From assembly GCF_910592395.1 (NCBI RefSeq), contig NC_088317.1:12650001-12714000 (forward strand): a stretch of DNA of 64,000 nucleotides, written 5' to 3'. Below the pieces are notes generated by a model, which saw nothing but the letters and a program-made list of their open reading frames with translations, was not told the origin of the DNA and did no database searches. The position numbers and the translations under genes are program-made. Of the stretch, positions 12,071 to 23,000 are shown piece by piece. Every line of letters starts with the position of its first letter. Within the stretch, counting starts at the first letter, position 1. The DNA is from Lineus longissimus. Taxonomy: Eukaryota; Nemertea; Pilidiophora; Heteronemertea; Lineidae.

Positions 12071-14047
12071 TGTACGGGACGCCCTTGGAACTGTCAAATG
12101 CGGGTGTCCTGATTACAGAGGCCTTATCGAATGGAATCAATTTGAGACAAAAATATCACAGAACTAAATATATACTCTCCTACACTACATGTTGAAGTGT
12201 GGATCTAATCCATACGTGGCACAAGTAAATTCTTCGGATTTGGAGTTTTAGTTGATACGCCATGTAGAAACAGCATAGCTCTTACTCACAAAGGTTCAAA
12301 ATTAGGGAAGTACTAGAATTCATATATACCGCTCAAAAGAATTTTCTGGAATAAAAAAAGGCCGAGTACATGTATATAATATGACAGAGCGCAATCAAAA
12401 AGTCCATAGAAATGCCTGTTAGTTTGAATTGTGTAAAATGGTAGGGGTTCTGCTTTGATATGCTCTAACTTACTGGCCAGTTTTGCTTTATTTTGGTAAC
12501 TCAACTCAAATTAGACCATCCGGGTTGGAAAAACTACTATAAATCAGTTAGTTCAATAGATTTTGATTTGACAAAGCATAAATCAGTTGTCACTGTTAAA
12601 AGCTATCATAGGCCTATATGATACAACAATATCAGCATAAAAAAGGTTATAATCGTATTCTACTTTAATCTGGTCACTTGACGCCGCATAGTCACTTTGA
12701 GCCACTTTCTTCATCTAAAACATACTGTAGAGATTATTCATAGATTTCGTGAACAAGCGAGAAACTTCCTTCTAGAATGTAAGTTTTGACAATGTCTACC
12801 AATTTTGCTTGGATCAAAACGTACACCTTGGTTGCAATGCAGCATGTTTTTCAGCGTATAATACACTGCGCCTCGTTTTCGGCGAAGGCAGTTTATGTGA
12901 ACCGGTGTAGAAGTTTAAAATGTCCTAGGATAGAATGATCGGGAAACAAAGGATTTTATAATGCGCTTCAATCTCTGAGCTATTGACGGTCAGGGTCTCT
13001 ATAGAGCCATATTGCAGAACACAATAGGGCCGGACACGTTTTCCAGGGGGCATTTGTTACTGTTACAACCAGTTCGAAACGTGGTGAGCTTTCTGGAGGT
13101 TTTTTACCAACGACTTGGCCAGCTGCCAACCACAATTTGGTGCCGATAGTTTATTAAATGGCTGCAAGAGGCGCTGTAGTCGAAATAGCCTTGGTATAAA
13201 TTTTCGCTAATTAGCATAAATAAAGTTTAAATAGCCGTATTTCCAAGTTAGCTCATGTAACCTGACTTTTCATCGTACAAAGATTTTTGCATTTAATCGG
13301 TTTCTTTGTTATTTATTCACATGTAGGTCAACTATGTATATCATTAATCCACGGGGTAAATGAAGTGTAGGAATGAAGTGGATATCAGCTACATTGTTTT
13401 GTATGCCAAAGCGTTCTGATTCGGCGACAGAAAATGCCCTTACAGTTTCGTTTCAACAACGCACATTGGCTCGTCATCCAGCCGCACGAATTCCCGCTAT
13501 TTGTGGCAGTCCATCACGAGACCCGATTGGGATGACGCAATGGGCTGCCGAGGGAGTCAATTTTGATGAAGTAACCATAACCGCTTGGGTTGGTTAGGAA
13601 TATGCATGAAAGCAGTCAAAAGAACATCAGTTAACAGTGTTTTGGAATTGAAATTGATAGGCCACTGTCAACAATAGTCGTCTCATAATGGTCTATCTAT
13701 AGTCAAGGGTTTTTCCCCAAGGCAAGCACATTCCAAGCTACCCATTGGAGTGTAACATAATGAATCATAATTGCCTAAACTCTGTTCGCCGATTTGAGGC
13801 AGAGTCAGCAATGAGGAACTTTTATTGATACCTAACCTCAACCCTGAACATGTGACAGCAATCGTAGGCCTTAGTTTCCAATGGTCCGCTGATTTGCGCA
13901 TAATACTTCGAAACGCACTCTGGTGGGCTAGTGATGTAAACAGTAATTAATGAATAAACCGACGTGAATGATAAAGTTTCAAAATGTCAAGCAGCTTTTA
14001 TCCAATTTCATAAAATATTGAAAATGGAAATGGTTATAAGGACATGC
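12071..14047. other. Unassigned non-coding stretch
   Basis: Nothing in either strand could be assigned. The frame at 13373-13597 (74 codons) has no recognisable domain and no splice context, so I do not call it. Confidence 0.4.
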
Positions 14048-14669
14048 GCTAGGAATGGTAGTTGATAAAACCTGGAATCAGTGAAACCATGTAACCTGTG
14101 CTAAACCATGGAATAGTCAGTACTAAACCGTGGAATCACTGTGCAAGTACCGCGTGAAATCGGGTGCGTTCCTTCCACAATTTATACCCTTCCAACTGCC
14201 AGTCTCGTCCCAGCTGACTTTATTGATAGCAATTTGCCAGTAGTTCCAGAAACCACCTTTTTGTGGAGGATGACGTTATCATGGAATGCATTTGAAATGC
14301 GTTGTTGTCGTTAAAAAATAAACTTATATCAATGACGGGCCGCAATTGCAAATATCTAATGATTTCTTTTCAATGAAAGCAAAAGAAAGGTTTTGTGATT
14401 GTTTTGTATTCCATATACTAAAATAAAGCGTTTTTATCAGAAGAATCATTTTGTATATTATATAATGCTCTGATTAAGCTTGGTAGATAGGACAAACATG
14501 TAGGCCTACACGGGAATCACTAAAAAAATGTGTCCGCTTAGAACTGGTGACACCACGAAAATATCTCTACATCCCTCAATGTGTACATGAAAATGTACGA
14601 AATCGCTCAGCGTAAAGGAATTCGTTCTCATTTTTCATCTCCAAACCCGGCTAAAACCTTCGGTAATAT

Positions 14670-16022
14670 GTAAAGAGCAAGCTCTAGTGAACTCACACAA
14701 CTGCTTGACATGGGGGAGGCCCCCAAACCCCCGTCCTTCTGACATATTTAGCCAGTACATTGGGGGATGAGTCCCCCAAACCCCCTCCCCGTTCTCTGAA
14801 AGTGACAGGTTTTAGTCAGTACATTGTGGGGAAGGCCCCCTCAACCCCCCCCCCCCCCCCCATTGAACTCTAAAAATAGAATTCCTTGGAGACGCTGAAC
14901 AATAAGGCCCCATAAAGAAATAGTCCCCGCCCCGGTAGCTGTCTCATATCTGCGGACAGAAGCAGCTCTTTGTGGTGAAATAATAATTGAATTTTCCACC
15001 TAGCTGCTAGCCTAGATATTTGTGTATGTTTCTTCACCGGTTAGTTAATAACGAATTTTTGTAGCTAATATATTCTTGATTTGTTTTAACGCGTTTTTTT
15101 GGATTCGTTTGGCGCCAAAATCAAGAATGGCAAATTTACCATCTTGACACTAGAGGCGCTGATGTCGTTCCGGAACGGTAGATGCTAAATCGGATAGGGG
15201 ACAACACCGGTGATTATTTGCAATGCATTTTCTATTAAACTTAAAAATCTGCCAAAAATAGGAAACCGTGTTTTTTTACAAACCGCCACAAGGGGTTAAT
15301 ATCCAAGGTCTGGGACATCCCTCACTGCAATGGCGTATAGGGTTCACCACGAAAATCTAGAGAAAATCCTATTTTTGTAAAACAGTTCTCAGATTCTCAC
15401 TTTCCAAGCTGCTTGTCTACAGAAATGAAGCCCTTACTGGTGCTGCCCTCCTGAAAATACCCGGGGGACCATAGAACTGAAATCAATATTTTATGAAAGA
15501 TTGAATACTGCTCTATAATTCAAATCAATATTTATCTTGATTACATTGGTATTAACCCACGCCATCCCAGGGTCAACTTTTTGTTTTTATTCTTCAATAA
15601 TTTGAAGTACGTAAATCGAGAAGAAGAGGACGTTTGCTTTGTCTGCAATGAAATGTCACAACTGTCTCCGCCGACGTTGTCCTGTATGTCCTAGCAGACG
15701 ATTTTTAAATACATGATGTCCCACACCCGCACTTCAGTGGCGCCGGTGTGAATAAATCTACTTGTGTGAATGGTCAATGGCTCATGGCGTCATGAAATAA
15801 TTGCGTCACGAGGAAGGGAACAATGGGAATCACGTCCGACGTGGTAACTGTGGGTGCGGTGCGTCGTGAATGCAGGATCGGCCAACGCGCGGCCCGTATG
15901 GAATGCGACAAACTGTACCGGAACCAGAATTGTCATGGGTCTGCACAAATTTTTTCAGATTCGATGGACATGATGGATATATGAATTTTTTTTACACTTT
16001 ATACATACGTAACCATTACACT
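14670..16022. mobile_element. Unclassified ~1.35-kb insertion inside the outer Mutator-like copy
   Basis: The host repeat stops after CGGTAAT and resumes at AATAAATCTTCTTATACG, so everything between was added. Near its ends are partly inverse words (CTCACACAAC near 14691, GTTGTGTGAG near 16029), suggesting imperfect TIRs, and AAT may be the duplication. Inside are two to three ~65-bp units rich in GGGGGAGGCCCCCAAACCCCC (14710-14865). No transposase frame. Confidence 0.55.
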
Positions 16023-16421
16023 CACTACGTTGTGTGAGTGAATAAATCTTCTTATACGTTTCTTGTCATGTTTAAGATGATGTACGGATAAGTGCATGAT
16101 GTAGTCAATCTTCTCTGTATCACCCTGTATGATCACACCACTCCGTAGTTCGAATAGGCCCCGTGTGGTGGCGTAGTAAGCGAAGCGCTGATTGGTCCAT
16201 ATTATGGATGTGTGGTGGGCGTGTCGTGACGTGCATGCCCATATTTGGGAGATCAGCAATGTACACTGGAGGCGAGGTATGACTGGGTTGTTCTAAAATA
16301 TAGATTGTTGAATCGGAAATGCGACTGTTTTCTAAACTACCGTTAAATTCCGATCTGATCATGTAAAAATAAGCTCCAAATATTGATTCGTAACCACCTT
16401 AGGTTCCAATGGCATTATTTC

Positions 16422-17405
16422 GGTAGTTGATAAAGTATGGAATTAGTGAAACCTTGGAAACACTGATAAACCTTGTAATATTCAATGTAAACCATGGAAT
16501 CACTGTGCAAATAGCGCGGGAAATCGGGTGCGTTCCTTCCACGATTTATACCCTCCCAACTGACAGTCTCGTCCCAGCTGACTTTATTGATATCAATTTG
16601 CCAGTTAGTTCAGGAGCCAACATTTTTAATGTGGAGGATGACGTCATCAATTGGCAATGCGATGTGGTCGTTAAAATATTTTATTTCTCTTCAATGGAAG
16701 CAAAAATTAGTTTTTATGATTGTTTTGTATTCCATAGACGATAAAGTATTTATGCTCGGTACTAGATGCATGAGATCATAGGACAAACACACACGTTAAT
16801 AAAAAAAACCGCTTAGAACTGGTGACGTCACAAAGATCTCTGCATCCCTCGATGCGTACTGGAAGATGTAAGAAATCGCTCACGGCGAAGGAATTTATTC
16901 ACATTTTTCATCTCCAAACCCGGCTAAAACCTTCGGAATAAACTTTCATCTACTTTTCTACGGATAAATGCCAGCCGGTACTGCATGATGTAGTCAATCG
17001 TCTCTGTATCATCCTGTATGATCACACCGCTCCGTAGTTCAAATAGGCCCCGTGTGGTGGCGTAATAAGCGGCGTAATAAGCGGAGCGCTGATTGGTCCA
17101 TATTATGGGTGTGTGGTGGGCGTGTCGTGACGTGCATGCCCATATTTTGGAGATCAGTAATGTACACTGGAGGCGAGGTATGACTGGGTTGTTTTAAAAT
17201 ATGGATTATTGAATCGGATATGCGACTGATTTCTAAACTACCGTCAAATTCCGATCTGATCATGTAAAAATAAGCTCCAAATATTGATTCGTAACCACCT
17301 TAGGTTCATATGGCATTATTTCATGTTTTTATGCATTTTTAGGACTGATTCCAAGATTTATCACTGGTTCCAAGGTTTCACTGATTCCAAGCTTTATCAC
17401 CTACC
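16422..17405 (+). mobile_element. Mutator-like TIR element, intact nested copy (984 bp)
   Basis: Starts GGTAGTTGATAAAGTATGG and ends AAGCTTTATCACCTACC. CATTATTTC lies on both sides (16413-16421 and 17406-17414), and this word is part of the outer copy. That makes it a clean self-insertion with a 9-bp duplication, and this copy defines the element's boundaries. Interior landmarks shared with other copies are AGCAATTTGCC-like, GATGACGTCATC and GGACCAATCAGCGC. Non-coding. Confidence 0.9.
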
Positions 17406-17755
17406 CATTATTTCATGTTTTTATGCATTTTTAGGACTGATTCCATGGTTTAGCACTGGTTACATGGTTTCACTGATTCCAAGTTTTATCAACTACCGCT
17501 AGGGATGGCTGCGTCCTTTCCAACAGAGTATGTTATCGATGAGACATAGCATGTTGACATGAAATTGATGAAGGTGGTTTTTGAACCTTCCCCAAAAAAT
17601 AATTTTTCTGGGTTATCCAGAAATACGATCCCGTTATTTAGGGGGAAAGTTCACTTAGATGCTTTATACGTAACGTACCGTACCATAATTATTTTGTCAA
17701 TCATTGTTATCAATGAATTATCACGAGTTGAAGTTGGGTAGTTTTTCGCTACGCA

Positions 17756-18811
17756 TATGGCAAGCGGAGTGTCCAGTAATTAAAAAAACCTAGATTTATT
17801 CAAAAAAACTTGGTTTTTTACCTAATAAACTAAGTTTATTTGGTAAAAATATAGGTTTTTTTAAAACAACCTTGTTTATTAGCTAATAAACCGAGTTTCT
17901 TTAATAAAACCAAGTTTTTTTACTTTCTTTCCTAATAAAGTAGGTTTTTTAACAGAAACTAACATTTTATGCTAAAAAACCTGCTTAATTACCTAAAAAA
18001 CTTGGTTTTTTACCACATAATCGTATAAAATATAAGTTTCTGTACAGAAATGTCCATTTATTCAATAAAACAAGGTTTATTACCAAAACAACCTAGTTTA
18101 TTCAAAAAAACTAAGTTTATTACTAATAAACCTAGTTTTTAAAAAAAACCTGGTTTATTAGAAAACTTACATTTTTAAACCTCGATCCTACCTACATTGA
18201 GTTATCTGGGATGAGGTTAGGGTCTCACTAACTAGCTTACAGAGTGCAGTGCAGTGCAGCATTAGTACCACGTGGTGCCGAGGTTGCCCATTCTCGTGCC
18301 GATAACATCGCGGATTTGTGTACATGGGCGAGGTAGAAAATACAAGTTTCTCGATAGAAAGTAGGTTTTTGCACGCCGTTTGTCCAGTTATTCAAAACAA
18401 CCTACATTTTTACAATAAAACCAGGTTTTATTGCAAAAAACTAAGTTGTTTTGTATGAAACCAAGTTTTTTTTTTACGTAAAAAGGTAGGTTTATTAGCC
18501 ATTTGTCCAGTTATTGTTAATAAACCAAGATTCTTTGCTATAAAACTAAGTTTATTACCACTGCATGAAAAACTTACATTTTAGGGAATAAAACCAAGTT
18601 TATTTGTTAAACTTGACATTTGTGGATAGAAACAAGGTTTATTAGGTAAAAAACTTGGTTTTATTAAAGAAACTCGGTTTATTAGCTAATAAACAAGGTT
18701 GTTTTAAAAAAACCTATATTTTTTCCAAATAAACTTAGTTTATTAGGTAAAAAACCAGGTTTTTTGAATAAAACTAGGTTTTTTTAATTACTGGACACTC
18801 CGCTTGCCATA
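17756..18811. mobile_element. AT-rich TIR element built of short palindromic units; 6-bp duplication
   Basis: The termini are TATGGCAAGCGGAGTGTCC and its inverse GGACACTCCGCTTGCCATA, flanked by TACGCA on both sides (17750-17755, 18812-18817). The inverted match extends roughly 180 bp inward. Nearly all the interior is a degenerate array of ~20-nt units around AATAAACCTAGGTTTATT-like palindromes. One ordinary-composition island (about 18185-18340) interrupts it. A GTCCAGTTATTC-like subterminal word recurs inside (near 18047, 18377 and 18499). No protein is encoded. Confidence 0.85.
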
Positions 18812-18817
18812 TACGCA

Positions 18818-20098
18818 TGGTTATAGATCGACCTTAAGCGTCGCTTGGCCGGAGCTATCACCGGCGTTAGTCCTTTCGCTTAAAACCAGTTCGCATCTCC
18901 TTAAAGGATGGCCATAATGAATATGCGCCTTGAAATCATCTTGCAAATTGGCATGCATGATAACTGCACTACGGCATTGTGTAAGTATACGGACGGCGTA
19001 CCCTTTTAACCATTATCTCTCTTCTTTATTCCAGTAGATTGAGCCTGATTGAAAAGAAAATGGCTAACGCAGCGTCTGGCTGTAAGTAATTGAACTGGGT
19101 TTTTTTTTCTCGACCCTTTAAAGAAGAACTCTAGTCAAATTCACACGGAATCATGCTGACTTTGGGTTGCAACATATACATGTTTACATGTCTTTCCACT
19201 TCGACATGATTCCAGAAGAGAATCGACACGAAATTTAGTCCACATCTGCCACATTTGTCCTGTTGATATGTATAAAGCTGTATCACTATATCGTAGCATA
19301 GGTCACTTGCGCCAAGGACTATTTTTAGTGGGCTCGATTCGAAATTTTTTTTTAAAAGTCTCTACCAACCTTTAAAGGGCCAACTTGGGCATAAGATATG
19401 TTGGTTCTCCACACAAAAACAGCTTCCAGCAGGACCGCAACTTCTCCAAACAGGATCACTGAAATATCATAAAACTGCAATAAACAATTCATATAGTTTA
19501 AGAATAAACCATTTAGTTGTTGATTTGACCATCAGCGACTATATGAATGGTCATTTAATTGAAAATAACTGTTTGAAATAGTTACTTTTCAACCATTTAG
19601 TTTTCAGAGTGTGGCTATGTAAATCCCACGCCCAAGCTGTCCCTCTAAAATCAAGCACATCGTCTTCTCATGGACTAAAACTGCACCATTACCTTTTTTC
19701 AGATAGGAGGCGGCCAACGGACGCAAATTCAAAGTTGAGGCAATTACTGTAAGGACCGCTGTTCAGAGAGGGCAACAAACGCTGTTGTTCTTTCCTCTCT
19801 ATGCTTATAGTCCTGATCCCAACCTAGAGCCAATGCGTTCACTCAGACTGGCTTCGCAGGTTTTGTAAAAGATTTTAAATTCTGTTTTTAAATCAGAGAT
19901 CTTCCAAATATGAAAACATACTATCAACTGACAGTTCAAAACAGTTCTGAACTTCTTTTACTCTAAATTTTCTGGAGCAATTTCAAACGCACTATTCAAC
20001 CCCAACAAGTAAGCAAAAATATTGAGAGTAATAATAACTAGTATCTAGCCAGTTTTTTCTATGCAATTGTCTCTGATGTAACAACGTTTATCGTTCAG
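18818..20098. other. Upstream region of the ZU5/death-domain gene
   Basis: Mostly unassigned. At 19035-19081 there is an exon-like segment: a TTCTTTATTCCAG acceptor, an ATG at 19060, a short frame beginning MANAASG, then a GTAAGT donor. It ends in phase 1, while the next exon needs two carried bases, so it does not splice directly to 20099. Either an intermediate exon exists or it belongs to another transcript. Confidence 0.35.
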
Positions 20099-23000
20099 CT
20101 ATAGGGCACAGCAGCGGACATATCAGAACAAAGGTATATACTGTGTGTTCCGGGCCTTTACTGCTTCACTCGTCAAGAGCGATATCACGGTAGTTGAACT
20201 GCCTCTGGAGGAGACGACCGTTCCAATTGAGCCAGGGGAGGAGCTGGCCAGCAGTGTGCTTGATATCACGTCGGAAAAGGGCCACCTCGAGTTCCCGGTA
20301 AGTCAGATGTAATGGTCGCATCGTCATTGTCAAATCCCTTGCTTTGTCTAAACTGGTACACCTTTTCATGGCTCTACCTAACCCACCAAGACATATTCTT
20401 GACGCTCTCCAAAAGCGAATTTTTGAATTCATCTGGGCAAACAAGAGAGACAAAATCAAACGTACAACAATGTTTAATAGCTATGAAAATGGTGGTTTCA
20501 ATGTTCCAAATGTTACTCTCTTTTGTCAATCACTTAAATTGTCTTGGATCAAACGGCTGATTAAGCTTGACAAGGTTACCCCCTGGAATACTTTACTGGT
20601 GTCCACTCTAGAGGATTATGGTGGACACTTAATCTGGTATAGTAATGATAACAATTCCTCGTTTTTATCCAAACTTAACCCCTTCTGGAAGGATGTTTTC
20701 GGTGCTTGGGTGTCTCTGGTCAGTAGTGAAATAGATCACAACTCAAATATTGAGGACATTTTAAAGCAGCCATTATTTCATAACAAATATATCAAAATCA
20801 ATGGGAGGAGCATATTTTACAAAGGCTGGCACGAAAGTGGTGTACAATTTATTAATCAAATTATAGATGACGATGGTAACTTTCTCACTTGGGAAAAGCT
20901 CTCACCTGAATTTACGGGTAATGTACACTTTCTGCAGCACAAGGCTCTGGTTGATGCCATACCAAAGAATTGGAAAAAGCGTATAAAGGAAGGCGGATGT
21001 AAACTGGTCGAATTTATGCCGGTAAATATTGCTGCTATCAAAAACTGTGCTAAACCAACTCAAATATATTATAAAAGGGTGATCAAAATGTATGCAACAT
21101 GTCCGGATAAATCACAACGCAAATGGGAAAACTTATTTGGAGAGGACATTGATTGGTCATCAATCTATTCAGTTCCATTCATTTGTACGAGGGAGACCAA
21201 ATTGCGATTTTTCCAGTTAAAAATACTGCATCGTATTTTGCCCACCAATGTCCTCTTGCATAAATATGGCATTAGCGAATCCAGAATGTGCAGCTTCTGT
21301 GGCTTTTACACGGAAACTTTGGAACATGTCTTTTTTGAGTGTACCCACGCAAAGTCAGTATGGTTGCGATTGTCAGAGTGGCTCTCGGATCATAACGAAC
21401 AATTTCTACCAAATCCCCGAGAAGTAATTCTGGGAGATCCTCGTTCATCGGAACTGGTCCAGCATATCAATTTAATTGCAAAACAATTCTTGTATCACTG
21501 TAAACTCAGACAATCGCAACCATTCTTCAGAAACTTATTATCAATGATACGGTTCACGTCGAGAGTAGAAAAGATCTATCTCAGACACGATAAGTTCATG
21601 ATGAAATGGGGCCTTCTCATAGATGCCCTGGAAAATATAGCATAACATACACTGTACATTTCGTCGAGTAATTGCACGCTGACCCACTTTTGCCTTGTTA
21701 TCTGTAGCTGCAAAAGGAATTTACTATACCCTGAACCGTTTTGAACAACAAGGTCGCCATCTATCGTTTTATATTGTAACAATATTATGTACTTGCATGC
21801 CCTCTTATTCTGTAGAACTTCATGTAACAGTTGTGTTTTTGGTGAATAAAATTATCAGTTACAAAAAAAAAAGAAGTCAGATGTAATGCTAGAAGTCTGT
21901 AGTGTATTTATCCCTGTTGCTATAGTCCCATGTATCCTTGTGAGAATCAAATAAGCTTATTACCAGATATTACCGGCGACCCGATGAGTATGACCAGTAA
22001 TAGATAATATAAACAAAGTGTATCAATTCAGCAGACACTGTCTGATAATGAAGACAGTGCTGCTCAAAACGGATCTGCAGGTATAGGTGGATGAATGCAG
22101 CCTCTTGATTGAAACGCCGAAGAGTTTATTTCTATCAACCAACAAACTAATATAGCTTAAAGGAATTGGTAACGAACTGTATTGGTGGTTTCACCTAAAC
22201 CACGAGGGTGGAGCTAATAGACCAAAAACGAGGTTTTGGCCAATAGTTTAGCTCCACCCGAGCGGTTTTGGTGAGACAATCAATACCGACAATGATGAGG
22301 TATCAATTTCTATTCTAAAACATATCAAATGAAATAACGAATAACCTGGTTTTAAATGATTCTGAAATGCTTCCATGATTTGCACCAACCCAAGTGGTTA
22401 TATGTTTGCCTGACCATAACCGCTGAATTGAAAATTAGGCTTCATTGTCGCATAGGGAATTGACACTGTATTGTGCAGTTCATTCTAAACACAGTTGTTT
22501 TAGAATAAGATACCATCATTCTACTTTCTCGTTGTCCAGGATCCAGCGCGTCTTGCTATGCCAACTTTGGTTGAAAACCATCATTTTTACACAGCTGTTG
22601 CTAAGTTTCGCGTCAACGATTCACGCGATTGGACCAGAGTTCCTGCAAAGAAGACCAATTTATCCTGCTGCTATAAGGTATGTTCTCGTATTGACCAAAA
22701 TTTAGCTTCGATTAAAGTGTCATTCATCACGTTGCCCTTTGCCTCGCAGTAAAAGATTTCATGCCAAGCCCAATACACTATCTAGCCCGCTCCCCACCGA
22801 GGCCTACATTGTTCTACTGTCTTATCCAAGGGTTATCAGGGCAAATGTTGATATCATCGACCCCCACGAAACAGCTTTCAAGGGATCGATCGGCCTAACG
22901 CGGTAGAGAAAAATGAACGTTATGGCTGAAAAAGTGATTTTGACTGCGTGTGGACTGCTTACATTTTTGTACTAACCCAAATGGTTACATTGAAACGGTT

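Larger units (their letters stand above)
14057..17497 (+). mobile_element. Mutator-like TIR element, outer copy with two internal insertions
   Basis: Starts GGTAGTTGATAAAACCTGG and ends CCAAGTTTTATCAACTACC. Near-matching 9-bp flanks, GCTAGGAAT (14048-14056) and GCTAGGGAT (17498-17506), are the target duplication. Removing the insertion at about 14670-16022 and the nested copy at 16422-17405 leaves an element of about 1.1 kb. The ends carry short tandem words (GATTCCAAGGTTTATCACTGG and its inverse), making the TIR compound. Non-coding. Confidence 0.85.

Noticed and set aside
20134-20177. A 44-bp intron between 20133 and 20178 in the ZU5 gene
   Set aside because: The continuous frame 20099-20297 is open through this segment and reads sensible protein, so no intron is needed.
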